DNA of 64,000 nt from JACCZX01 sp963729165. GTDB taxonomy: Bacteria > Pseudomonadota > Gammaproteobacteria > Burkholderiales > Burkholderiaceae_F. The notes beneath the pieces were generated by a model. That model saw only the letters and a program-made list of their open reading frames with translations. It was not told the DNA's origin and did no database searches. Positions 10,801 through 19,069 of this stretch are shown here, in pieces. Where the stretch lies: the NCBI GenBank assembly GCA_963729165.1, contig CAVSMM010000007.1, forward strand, positions 248,001 through 312,000, given 5' to 3'. The translations under genes were made by a program, and so were the position numbers. Each line of letters opens with the position of its first letter. Positions within the stretch are counted from its first letter, which is position 1.

Positions 10801-11711
10801 AACGCGTCGTCAGCGCAACGATGCGGCATCCGAAAAGGTGCACGATCGAATCGTCGATTGGGATTTCGGCGAGCTACCCGGCGTGCTCGAGCTACTGCGT
10901 GACGGCCAGGCTCTGGTCGGCTATCCGGCGCTTGTAGATCATGTGGCGCACTGTTCGATCGAGGTATTCGACACACCCGCGCGCGCCGAGCTCGAGCATC
11001 GCGCCGGCTTGCGCCGCTTGTTCCGGCTTCAACTAAAGGACCAAGTGAAGTTTCTTGAGAAGAGTCTGTCGAGCTTGCAGATGACTCAAGTGCGCGCCTC
11101 GACCGTCGCGTGGCTTTCAGCGGCGTTGCCAAGCTATGAGGATCTGCGCGAGCAAATTGTCACGGCTGCGCTCGATCGTACGTGTCTGGGCCTTCCATTG
11201 CCGACGGATCGAACCTCGTTTGTCCAGCGGAAGGAGGAGGCTCGCGGCAAGCTCAGTCTGATAGCACAGGAGCTGGCCCGACTGACGGCAGCGATCGTCG
11301 AACACGCCATGGCCATCGCACGCAGGATGCCGGCACTCAAGGGGTTCCCGCGGCTGATCGCCGATGTCGAACAGCAACTGTCTCAACTCTTCATGTCGGA
11401 GTTCATCGTGAACACTCCGCCGCAGCAGCTTGCTCATTTTCCGCGCTACTTGAAGGCGATCGAGTTGCGAATGGACAAGGTGAAAGGCTGATCCGGTGCG
11501 CGATACGGCGAGGACCAGCGAATTTCAAGCGCTCGCTGTGCCGTGGCAGCGCGCGGTCAGCGCGCGCAAGGGTGTTAGCGACCCGCGGCTTGTTGAGTTT
11601 CGCTGGCTGCTCGAGGAACTGCGCGTTTCACTGTTTGCTCAGGAATTGAAGACGCCGATGCCGGTCAGCGTCAAGCGCCTGCAAAAGTTCTGGGAAAGCG
11701 CCAGCCGCTGA
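7868..11711 (+). CDS. hrpA: ATP-dependent RNA helicase HrpA, about ten frameshifts
   Basis: DEAH-box helicase spanning about 1280 codons, close to the family length. Motifs in order: GETGSGKTTQLPKIC (Walker A), GLIGHTQPRR, LIIDEAHERSLNIDFLLGYL (DEAH), ITSATID, NVAETSLTVPGVRYVVDTG, QRAGRCGR, then the HrpA-specific C-terminus ending FRWLLEELRVSLFAQEL. The frame changes near 8068, 8185, 8450, 8780, 9355, 9665, 9800, 10257, 10810 and 11488; most are +1 steps. The last segment (11496-11711) is clearly the HrpA tail. Homology is continuous across every break, so this is one gene with read errors rather than several genes. The role is mRNA/ribosome-associated RNA processing. Confidence 0.9.
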
Positions 11712-11738
11712 CGCGGCCGCAGGTCCGGCGCGAGCCGA

Positions 11739-12344
11739 TCAGGTCGAGGACTTCGAATCGCTTCGGTTCGGGCCGCGCCGAATTCCGCGCTGGTCGTCGG
11801 GGCCTTTTTCGATGTCGAAGCTGAATTCGCGTACCAGCTGACCGTCGATATACACACGCATTTTGTGCGCGCCGATCGGGTCGCCTGGCGCGTAACGCCA
11901 TTCGTTCGCAATAAAGCCAAGCCGCGTGGGAATGATCCGCTCGGTGACCGCAGTCTTGCGATCGGGCGAGATGCTGAAAATTCCCATCGCTTCGCCCGGA
12001 CCCCAGGTCGGCGGCGCCTCGGGCAGTTCAAATTCCTCGCGCCATACGACGGTAGGTTTGCTGGTCTTGAAGAGGATGTACCAGCCGTAGGGTGCGGCGG
12101 GAATGGCAGGGAATTTGTCGGTCTCGTACAGCAGCCGGCGGCCAGCGGGATCTGCACCGAACACACCGAACTGCGCCGTGACCACCTGCACGTCAACCGC
12201 AGGTGCCTTTGCTGACGCAGCCGGCGTCTTGAACTCGCTGCTGGACGCTGTGACTGTACTGTCGGGGGCCAGGTTCTGCGATGCGCAGCCGGCGGCCACC
12301 AGTGCGGCAGCCAAAACACTAATCGACTTAACGCCGGATGCCAT
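11739..12344 (-). CDS. Hypothetical lipoprotein
   Basis: A 201-residue protein with a short charged N-terminus, a hydrophobic stretch and the lipobox LVAAGCAS (Cys about residue 20), so it is predicted to be exported and lipidated. The mature part contains FGVFGADPAGRRLLYETDKFP, YGWYILFKTSKP and MRVYIDGQLVREFSFDIEKG, and ends in a polar tail. I do not recognise a named family. A GGAGG 6 bases before ATG 12344 supports the start. It converges with hrpA with a 27-base gap. It is intact. Confidence 0.7.
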   Translation of the reverse strand: MASGVKSISVLAAALVAAGCASQNLAPDSTVTASSSEFKTPAASAKAPAVDVQVVTAQFGVFGADPAGRRLLYETDKFPAIPAAPYGWYILFKTSKPTVVWREEFELPEAPPTWGPGEAMGIFSISPDRKTAVTERIIPTRLGFIANEWRYAPGDPIGAHKMRVYIDGQLVREFSFDIEKGPDDQRGIRRGPNRSDSKSST

Positions 12345-12541
12345 CGTCTACCTCCGAAATAACGGCCGGTGCTTGCAGGCCATTAAATTACAGCATAGAA
12401 ACATGCAGCCCATCGTTCGGAAAGCTGCATTAGCGCCTACCGTCCTTGCGCTTTGGACCGCTAAAGCGCGTGCCCGTTGCATGCTTTTCCCGGTTGCAAT
12501 CGTTGCGTCAATTAGAATTTACTGCACAAGGGGAGCTTCGC

Positions 12542-12592
12542 GTGACGCCGAATGAAAATAAGTTTGTTTGCGCGCTGAGGGGTGGTGCATGA
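12542..12592 (+). CDS. Possible 16-residue leader ORF overlapping the CinA-like start
   Basis: GTG 12542 follows an AAGGGGAG Shine-Dalgarno-like motif (about 12528-12535). It opens a 16-residue frame (MTPNENKFVCALRGGA) whose TGA overlaps the next gene's ATG as ATGA, an arrangement typical of translational coupling. It is too short to judge by homology. The rest of the 12345-12588 gap shows no other gene, and only weak promoter-like sequence (TAGAAT near 12513). Confidence 0.3.
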   Translation: MTPNENKFVCALRGGA

Positions 12593-13408
12593 CAGCGCCA
12601 CAACAGTGCGTGCGCTTCGGTTTGGTGATCGTCGGCGATGAGATTTTGTCCGGCAAGCGCGAGGACAAACATCTGACCAAGGTCATCGAGCTACTCGGTG
12701 CTCGAGGTTTGCAGCTCGCCTGGTCACACTACATCGGAGATGATCGCGACGCACTGACCGCCTTATATTGCCGTACGTTTGCGAGCGAAGATATCGTTAT
12801 CAGCTGCGGTGGCATCGGCGCTACACCAGACGATCACACGCGGCAAGCGGCTGCTGCCGCTCTCGGGCTTTCGCTGCACCTGCACCCGCAAGCGGCTGCG
12901 CTGATCGCCGAGCGCTGCGCAGAGATGGCGCGAAAGGGCCATGGCAGCGCCGACATGAGTACGCCGGAAAATCAGCAGCGTTTGAAGATGGGCGACTTTC
13001 CGTCCGGGGCGGCGATTATTCCGAACCCATTCAATCGCATTCCGGGTTTCTCGATACGAAACCATTGGTTCTTGCCCGGCTTTCCGGTGATGGCGTGGCC
13101 GATGATCGAATGGGTACTCGAGCACTCACTACGCTCAATATTTCAACAGTCAGCCAGTGTCGAGCGCTCACTGATCGTCTTTGAGGTCGCGGAGTCGCTG
13201 CTGACCCCGCTAATGGAAGACGTCGAGCTCCGTTTCCCTGGCGTGCACTCATTCAGCCTGCCGTCGGTCGGCGATGGGGCCGACGGCAAGCCCGCACGCC
13301 GGCACGTAGAGCTGGGAGTGCGAGGCGCGGAGGCACTCGATCGTCGAGCGCGCGTTCACCGACTTGCGCGCAGGCGTGCTGGCTCTCGGCGCTGAGGTCA
13401 GCCAGTAA
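12589..13408 (+). CDS. CinA-like molybdopterin-binding domain protein, frameshift near its 3' end
   Basis: Competence/damage-inducible protein A family, MoaB/Mog-like fold. Key segments are FGLVIVGDEILSGKREDKH, SCGGIGATPDDHTRQAAA, DMSTPENQQRLKMGDFPSG and NPFNRIPGFSIRNHWFLPG. Length is about 272 residues, the short form without the C-terminal amidase domain. Near 13340 the frame steps +1; the corrected C-terminus reads ERAFTDLRAGVLALGAEVSQ and stops at 13406-13408. The gene overlaps the following kinase by one base (TAATG). Biochemical role is uncertain; relatives have been linked to pyridine nucleotide salvage or molybdopterin binding. Confidence 0.85.
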
Positions 13409-15944
13409 TGCGTTACGACCAGAGGCCTGGCTCGCCCGCTGGGCGTGCTTGCGCAGGGCCGCTGGCGCTTTGGTCTGCGGCAAGCGGTGATCGTCTAGTC
13501 GCGACGATCATCGCGATGGGCGTTCGGAATTTTTTGACGCCCTGGCTTGGCACGGGGTTGCCTTTCATCACCGCGTTTCCCGCAGTCGCCATCGTCGCGT
13601 TTTTCTCGGGTATCACGACGGGTGCGATGACAGCCATCGCTTGCGTACTTTGGCTGTTCGCACCATGGAGCGCGTCGGCCCTCGTTTCCGATTCGGGTGG
13701 GAAGAGGTCGCTGCATTTCTTCCGGCCGACGTTCCTGGTCGCGTTTTTTAGCGGGCAGGGACGTGATGAAGCGGCGGCGGCGACAGCCGCCGCCGCAGAG
13801 ACCGCATCGGCTGCGAGTCACGGTCCGCTCGCTTCGCTTGTCGATGCTGATGGCGGTCATCTTGCCGACACTGCTGTTCATGGTGGCCGCTGGGATCTTC
13901 TACGGACAGGCGTTTGACGATGCGCGATTGCGCGTCGATCGCGAGGCGCGCATCGCGCAGGAACATGCCTCGAAAATCATGGAAAACAACGAGTCGATGA
14001 CACGCGCTGTGCTCGATTTCGCGGCAAGAATGGCACCCGAAGATGTCGCTGCACCATGAGCGAGAGCTGCACGTAAAGCTGATGACGCTGGCTTCGGGCC
14101 TGCAACAAGTGCAGTCGATGTGGCTGCTTGATTCCGGCGGCAAGGCCCTGGCGTCGAATCGTTTTTTCCCGGTGCCGAAGATCGACGCGTCAGATCGCGA
14201 GTATTTTCGTTGGCATCAGGCAGGCCGGCCCGGCGTTTACATCAGTGAGGCGCTTGTTTCGCGTACGACCGGCGAGACGTTCTTTGACGTTTCGCAACGC
14301 TGGGAGCACAACGGCAAGTTCGCCGGTGTGGTGTCCGTTTCTCTATATCCGGCGCTATTTCTCGGAGTTTTATCGCGGCATGGCGCATGACGCGCCCGGG
14401 CTGATGGTGATGATGGCGCGCAGCGACGGTGCTGTGATTGCGCGCTGGCCTGCGCTGCCGCCTGACAAGGCGCGACTTGCCGGTGATAGCGCGCTCTTAA
14501 AAGCAATGGCAGCCGGCGACGTGCAAGGACGCATCGAGGGGTGTCGTCGGTCGACGGCGAAGATCGCATTAAGCGCATTTCGCCGAGTGGAGCGCTATCC
14601 GATTTACATCCTGGCCGGGAGTCGATCGCGAAGCAATCATTGCGGGATGGCAGAGACAACTCGCGGTGCTCGCGGCTTTCACGTTTCCGATCTCGATGGC
14701 ATTGATGTATGTCGTGTGGGTCGCGTTGCGACGGACACGACGCGAGCTGGCTGCTCAGCAGAGTCTGCAGCGCGAGATCGAGCAAAGAGCTCGAATTGAA
14801 AGTGCGCTGCACCACGTGCAGAAGCTCGAGGCACTGGGAAGATTGACCGGCGGTGTCGCGCACGACTTCAACAACCTGCTGACGATCGTAAGCAATAACC
14901 TGCACCTGATGCGCCGGCTCGACCCGAAAATGACCGACAACAAGCAACTCGCGGCAATGGGGCGCGCCGTGGCATCGGGTGAAAGGCTGACTCGACAGTT
15001 GTTAGCGTTTGCGCGCCGTCAGCCGTTGCAACCTGAAGTCATCTCAATTCAGGAGCGCCTGCCCGCATTGCTCGCGTTGATTGCGCCGACGCTTGGGCGA
15101 GGTATCGAATCATCGGTCGAAGTCGATCCGAAGACAAAGGCGGTGCTCGTCGATCCTGCGGAGCTTGAGCTGCCATCATCAACCTGGCTGTCAATGCAAA
15201 GGACGCGATGCCGGAGGGCGGGCGATTAACGCTGAGCGCGCGCAACGCAGTCGCCGGCGGAAATCGATATCGCCGGCGAATTTGTCGTGTTGACGGTCGC
15301 AGACACTGGCACCGGCATCGATCCCGAGCTGACCGAACCGCATCTTCGAACCCTTTTTCACGACGAAGCCTGCAGGGCAGGGCACAGGACTCGGGTTGAG
15401 TCAGGTCTATGGGCTTTGCGCGCAAGCAGGTGGTACCGCGCGCATCGACTCGGTTCGCGGTCAAGGCACCCGCGTCAGTCTTTACCTGCCCGCCACCGAT
15501 CCGGTGCGGCCGATGGTCGATGTGCGGGCTACGCCGGAAGATCGCAAGCTCGACTGCAACATACTGTTTGTAGAGGACAACGAGGAGGTTGCGGTCGCCA
15601 CTGAGCCATTTTTGCAGACAGTGGGATGCGTCGTGAGATGCGCGCCGAGCGGAGATGCAGCGCGGGCCCTTATTGACGCCGATCCGAGCCAGTTCGACGT
15701 CGTGCTAAGTGACATGGCAATGCCGGGGGAACTCGACGGGCTCGGGCTCGCTGAGTATCTTCGCACTCGATATCCTGAGATTCAGGTCGTGCTGATGACC
15801 GGGTACACGAATCAATTGCAGGAAGCGGCGGCGCGCCGATTTACGGTGTTTGCGAAGCCATGCTCGCCCGACGTGCTGATGAACGCGGTGCGTGAAGCGA
15901 TTCGCCGGGGCAGGGCGTCAAAGGCCGCTACGTTGGAAGGATAG
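13408..15944 (+). CDS. Hybrid sensor histidine kinase (DUF4118, dCache, HisKA, HATPase, receiver), many frameshifts
   Basis: Assembled across frames, the product has a DUF4118-like multi-pass region (VATIIAMGVRNFLTPWLG, LPFITAFPAVAIVAFFSG) and a further membrane segment (MLMAVILPTLLFMVAAGIF). An extracytoplasmic dCache sensor follows (IDASDREYFRWHQAGRPGV, GETFFDVSQRWEHNGKFAG). After a second membrane pass come the H-box GGVAHDFNNLLTIVSNNL, ATPase pieces (INLAVNAKDAMPEGGRL, VADTGTGIDPEL) and a C-terminal receiver with the phospho-acceptor in VVLSDMAMPGELDG. Frame changes occur near 13412, 13495, 13745, 14045, 14345, 14615, 15175, 15265 and 15370. The join at 13745 is inside a T-run, supporting one fused protein. 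The ligand is unknown. Confidence 0.8.
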
Positions 15945-15976
15945 TGCCGATGGACGGCGCGATAAAAAAGCGCGGA

Positions 15977-16007
15977 TAAAAAAAGCCCGATCTGGTGAGA
16001 TCGGGCT
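15977..16007 (-). terminator. Rho-independent terminator of the phasin transcript
   Basis: A perfect 10-bp stem (15984-15993 with 15998-16007) around a GGTG tetraloop on the plus strand. Read leftward it is followed by a seven-T run (plus-strand As at 15978-15984) and a second A-rich run at 15964-15969. This is a strong intrinsic terminator for leftward transcription. There is no T-run on the right, so it does not serve the histidine kinase gene. Confidence 0.85.
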
Positions 16008-16206
16008 CGGAAAGCACCACCCAAGGAGGAGACAGAGAGTCTGGGTTAAACCCAGACAGTGGTGCCAAGGAGACAGCCGTTACAGTGACTTTGTACGCGT
16101 CTTCACTGCTCGGCAAGCGCGAAGTTGATCAGGTTTTGCTGCCAACTTCGCGCTTTCTGCAGCGCCTTGGGTGACTGTTTAACTATAAAAACTAAGAACC
16201 GATCAA
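15978..16206 (-). ncRNA. Structured 3' RNA downstream of the phasin gene, candidate small RNA
   Basis: The 230 bases after the phasin stop hold no ORF but several inverted repeats. A perfect 13-bp stem pairs 16115-16127 with 16143-16155. A 7-bp stem pairs 16014-16020 with 16059-16065 and encloses an 8-bp hairpin (16039-16046 with 16050-16057). The terminator at 15984-16007 closes the region. In the leftward transcript, two pyrimidine-rich copies complementary to ribosome binding sites appear: UCUCCUCCUUGGG (16020-16032) and UCUCCUUGG (16065-16073). The layout suggests a 3'-UTR-derived or independent sRNA with anti-Shine-Dalgarno loops. No well-spaced promoter was found directly upstream. This is inference from structure only. 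Confidence 0.45.
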
Positions 16207-16779
16207 TTAGGCAGCTTTGCGCTTGGTCGAGGACTTGACCGAGTCATTGGCGGCCGACGCGGCCTTCATCGTGACTGCCGTCGCGGCCGACACGTTCGAC
16301 TCTGCCATTTCAACGGCTTGACGCGTCGCGCGTGCAAACGTGTCATAGGCGGTGTTGGCGGCGGCAACTGCGCTCTTCAACATCGACACTGCGGTCTCGG
16401 AGCCGGCGGGCGAGTTCTTCGAGGTAAAGTCGATCAATTGAGCGACCTGCTTGTTGTTCTCGGCGATCTGCGCCTCGACGATGCGCGACACTTCGGTGCT
16501 GGCGCCGTTCGCGATGCTGTACGCGTTGCGCGAATAGCTGACAGCTTTCTCAAGCGTCGGCTGCGTCATTCCGCCCGACAGCGCGACCAGCTCTTGAACG
16601 TCTCTGACCGACAACATCGCTTGCGTGCGCTGCACAGACTCTTCCAGCGTCGCTTTGGCGGCCGCGAGGTTAAGTTCCATGAAACGCTCGGCGGTATCGA
16701 ACCAGGTCTGGCTCAGCGCGATTGCGACGTCCATCTGACCTTTTTGGATTTCCGTAAATTGTGCGGGGGTTGCAAACAT
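16207..16779 (-). CDS. phaP: Phasin (polyhydroxyalkanoate granule protein)
   Basis: A 190-residue protein opening MFATPAQFTEIQKGQMDVAI, with an Ala-rich, helical, amphipathic body and a Lys/Ala-rich tail ending SSTKRKAA. These are typical of the betaproteobacterial phasin family (TIGR01841). Phasins coat PHA granules and control granule size and surface. GAGGAG 7 bases before ATG 16779 supports the start. It is monocistronic between divergent and convergent neighbours, with its own promoter and terminator. It is intact. The species probably stores PHB, although no PHA synthase gene is in the window. Confidence 0.92.
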   Translation of the reverse strand: MFATPAQFTEIQKGQMDVAIALSQTWFDTAERFMELNLAAAKATLEESVQRTQAMLSVRDVQELVALSGGMTQPTLEKAVSYSRNAYSIANGASTEVSRIVEAQIAENNKQVAQLIDFTSKNSPAGSETAVSMLKSAVAAANTAYDTFARATRQAVEMAESNVSAATAVTMKAASAANDSVKSSTKRKAA

Positions 16780-16850
16780 TCAAATACTCCTCATTGGTGG
16801 AAAAGAGATCGGCCCCTTCTGAGGGCTCGGCTATCGAAGCAACAGCCAGG

Positions 16851-16919
16851 TTGCTGCAATGCACAAACCGAATTTTAGGGGCTATGAGGCCTAAGTCAAG
16901 CGTTTTTGGTGCAACGCAC
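16851..16919 (-). promoter_or_regulatory. Phasin promoter with two TGCA-type candidate PhaR sites
   Basis: On the minus strand TTGACT (16894-16899) and TAAAAT (16872-16877) are separated by 16 bp, a good sigma-70 promoter. Two related motifs flank it: TTGCTGCAATGCAC at 16851-16864, around the predicted start of transcription, and GGTGCAACGCAC at 16908-16919, just upstream of -35. TGCA-rich sites of this kind are bound by the PHB-sensing repressor PhaR in related bacteria. Binding here is inferred from position and sequence. Confidence 0.6.
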
Positions 16920-16966
16920 TAAAATCGGCCGGATGCCAGTAAAGCAGCCCTTTCGCGCACGTTTCA

Positions 16967-17861
16967 GTGCCTGAGCTACGCCCCTCCGTAAGCGCGCCCG
17001 CGTGGCTGTCAGCGGCGCCTTTGGTGTTTGTGCTGCTGTGGAGCACGGGCTTTATCGTTGCGAAGTACGCGGCCCCTCATGCGCCTCCACTGACGTTCCT
17101 GCTGTATCGCTTCGCCGGGGTCATCGCGATCCTTCTTCCGCTGATTGCGATTACCAAGGCGCCCTGGCCGCGCGGGGCAAACAGTTGGCGCGACGTCATC
17201 GTCGTGGGCATTCTGCTGCAGGCTACGTATCTTGGCGGCGTTTGGTTTGCTATTGCCCTCGGGAATGCCTGCCGGAGTCTCGGCACTGTTGGTCGGCGCG
17301 CAGCCGCTGTTAACGGCCCTGCTGGCATTCACGGTGAACGAACGGGCAACGCGAATGCAATGGTTGGGCCTGCTGATCGGATTTGTCGGCGTCGCGCTGG
17401 TGCTCTCCGATCGACTAACGCTCGCCGGCGTTCATCCGCTTGCACTCGGCGTCAACTTTCTGGCGCTTGCCGGTATCACTGCAGGAACGCTGTATCAGAA
17501 GAAGCACGCCACCAACGTCGACCTGCGCACCGGTAGCCTGATCCAGTTTGCGGCGTCGTTCGTGGTGCTGTTGCCTTTCGCGATCGCCACCGAATCGATG
17601 GTGGTCGATTTCACGCTTGAGTTCTGGCTCGCACTCGTGTGGTCGATCGTCGCTCTCTCGCTGGTCGCCATTACGCTGTTGCTGGTTATGATTCGGCGAG
17701 GTCGCGCTACCGAAGTGACGAGCTTGATGTATCTGACGCCGCCTACAACGGCGCTCATGGCATGGTTGATGTTTGACGAGATGCTTGGACCCGTAGCGTG
17801 GACCGGCGTGCTCGTAACCATGGCAGGCGTGGCGCTGGTGCTCACGAAGAAGAAGACGTAG
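16967..17861 (+). CDS. EamA/DMT family permease, one frameshift
   Basis: Ten-helix drug/metabolite exporter type. The first half (LVFVLLWSTGFIVAKYAAPH, LLYRFAGVIAILLPLIAI) is in frame 2 and the second half (MPAGVSALLVGAQPLLTALL, then VLVTMAGVALVLTKKKT) in frame 3. The join is near 17262 in CTCGGGAATG, where removing one G restores ALGMPAGVSALL. Two EamA repeats are present and the total length of about 297 residues is normal. The start GTG 16967 is provisional. The substrate cannot be inferred. Confidence 0.87.
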
Positions 17862-17890
17862 AGTCATCATTTATCGGAGCGTCGTGGGCC

Positions 17891-18337
17891 ATGAGTGTTA
17901 GCAACGAGCGTGAGTTGCCGCATGTACGCGACGCTTATCGGCACTTTCAGCGCGTCACGACGCGCTGGATGGACAACGACGCCTACGGTCACGTCAACAA
18001 CGTTGTCTATCTGAGCTGGTTTGACACGGTGGTTAACGATTTTCTGATTCGCGCCGGCGTGCTCGACCCACAGCGCAGTAACGTCGTCGGCTTCGTTGTC
18101 GAAACGCAGTGTCGCTACCTGGCGCCGCTCGCGTTTCCCCAACCCATCGAGGCGGGACTGAGAGTGGGACGCGTTGGAACGTCGAGCGTGCGCTACGAAA
18201 TAGCGGTCTTCGCGGAAGGCGGGGCAACGGCCAGCGCACAAGGTCACTTCGTGCACGTCTACGTTGACAGGACAACGCATCAGCCGGTACCGCTACCCGC
18301 GCCGCTGCGAGCCGCACTGCAAGAACTCGCGACATGA
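17891..18337 (+). CDS. Acyl-CoA thioesterase, hotdog fold (4HBT type)
   Basis: A 148-residue protein with the hotdog signature TRWMDNDAYGHVNNVVYLSW, where Asp and His-Val-Asn-Asn mark the 4-hydroxybenzoyl-CoA thioesterase active-site region. It ends with a short polar tail after HFVHVYVDRTTHQPVPLP. ATG 17891 was chosen because upstream codons overlap the preceding gene in another frame and lack family character. It overlaps the nitroreductase gene by four bases (ATGA), so the two are probably co-translated. The substrate acyl-CoA is unknown. Confidence 0.88.
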   Translation: MSVSNERELPHVRDAYRHFQRVTTRWMDNDAYGHVNNVVYLSWFDTVVNDFLIRAGVLDPQRSNVVGFVVETQCRYLAPLAFPQPIEAGLRVGRVGTSSVRYEIAVFAEGGATASAQGHFVHVYVDRTTHQPVPLPAPLRAALQELAT

Positions 18338-19056
18338 ACGATGTGCCAAATCGCGATCGCAGCGCTGCCGGCGACCCCGCGATCGTCGACCACGCGATCG
18401 CGACGCGCCAATCGGTTCGGGCGTTTCTTCCCGTTCCAGTGCCGCGCGAGACGGTTGAACAAATTTTGCAGATCGCCTCGCGCGCACCTTCGGGAACGAA
18501 CACGCAGCCTTGGCGGGCAATAGTGTTAACCGGTGCGGCAAAGACGAGGCTGAGCGACGCGATTCTTTCCGTCTACAACGATGCCGAGCAGCGCAAGCAA
18601 CATACGGAGGAGTATGCGTATTACCCAACGAAATGGGTCGATCCGTATCTGGCGCGCAGACGCAAGATCGGCTGGGACTTGTATGGGCTGCTGGGCATCG
18701 GCCGCGAAGACAAAGACAAGATGCATGCGCAGCACGGCCGCAACTACACGTTCTTCGACGCGCCGGTGGGAATTATTTTCACGATCGACCGCATCCTGGA
18801 GCAGGGCAGCTGGCTTGACTTCGGTATGTTCCTGCAGAACGTGATGGTGGCGGCGCGTGCACGTGGGCTCGACACCTGCCCGCAGGCCGCGTTTACGCAG
18901 TTTCATCGGGTGATAGAACGCGAGCTGCAGTTGGGCGAAGACGAAATGGTCGTGTGCGGCATGTCGCTTGGCTATGCCGACATGTCGAAGATCGAAAACG
19001 AGCTGGTAACCGAGCGCGAGCCCGTCACCGGGTTTACGCGCTTTGTGGACAAGTAA
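18334..19056 (+). CDS. Nitroreductase family FMN enzyme
   Basis: A 240-residue NAD(P)H-dependent flavin reductase. FMN-binding signatures are AIATRQSVRAF and SRAPSGTNTQPW near the N-terminus, FDAPVGIIFTID in the middle and MVVCGMSLGYAD toward the end. Nitroreductases reduce nitroaromatics, quinones or enones; the physiological substrate is not evident. It overlaps the thioesterase gene by ATGA and is followed 13 bases later by the dehydrogenase gene, suggesting one operon. It is intact. Confidence 0.9.
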   Translation: MNDVPNRDRSAAGDPAIVDHAIATRQSVRAFLPVPVPRETVEQILQIASRAPSGTNTQPWRAIVLTGAAKTRLSDAILSVYNDAEQRKQHTEEYAYYPTKWVDPYLARRRKIGWDLYGLLGIGREDKDKMHAQHGRNYTFFDAPVGIIFTIDRILEQGSWLDFGMFLQNVMVAARARGLDTCPQAAFTQFHRVIERELQLGEDEMVVCGMSLGYADMSKIENELVTEREPVTGFTRFVDK

Positions 19057-19069
19057 TTCCGGGAGCCGA

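Noticed and set aside
7868..11711. hrpA as a decayed pseudogene or several small genes
   Set aside because: Every segment matches consecutive parts of HrpA and the same error type hits essential infB, so sequencing error explains it better.
13766..14059. Separate gene starting at ATG 13766 instead of a fused kinase
   Set aside because: The preceding DUF4118-like region lacks its own ending, and a single change in the T-run near 13745 joins both parts smoothly.
16020..16035. GGAGGAG on the plus strand as a ribosome site for a small gene
   Set aside because: No start codon with an open frame follows; the purine run makes better sense as the complement of the CU-rich RNA motif.
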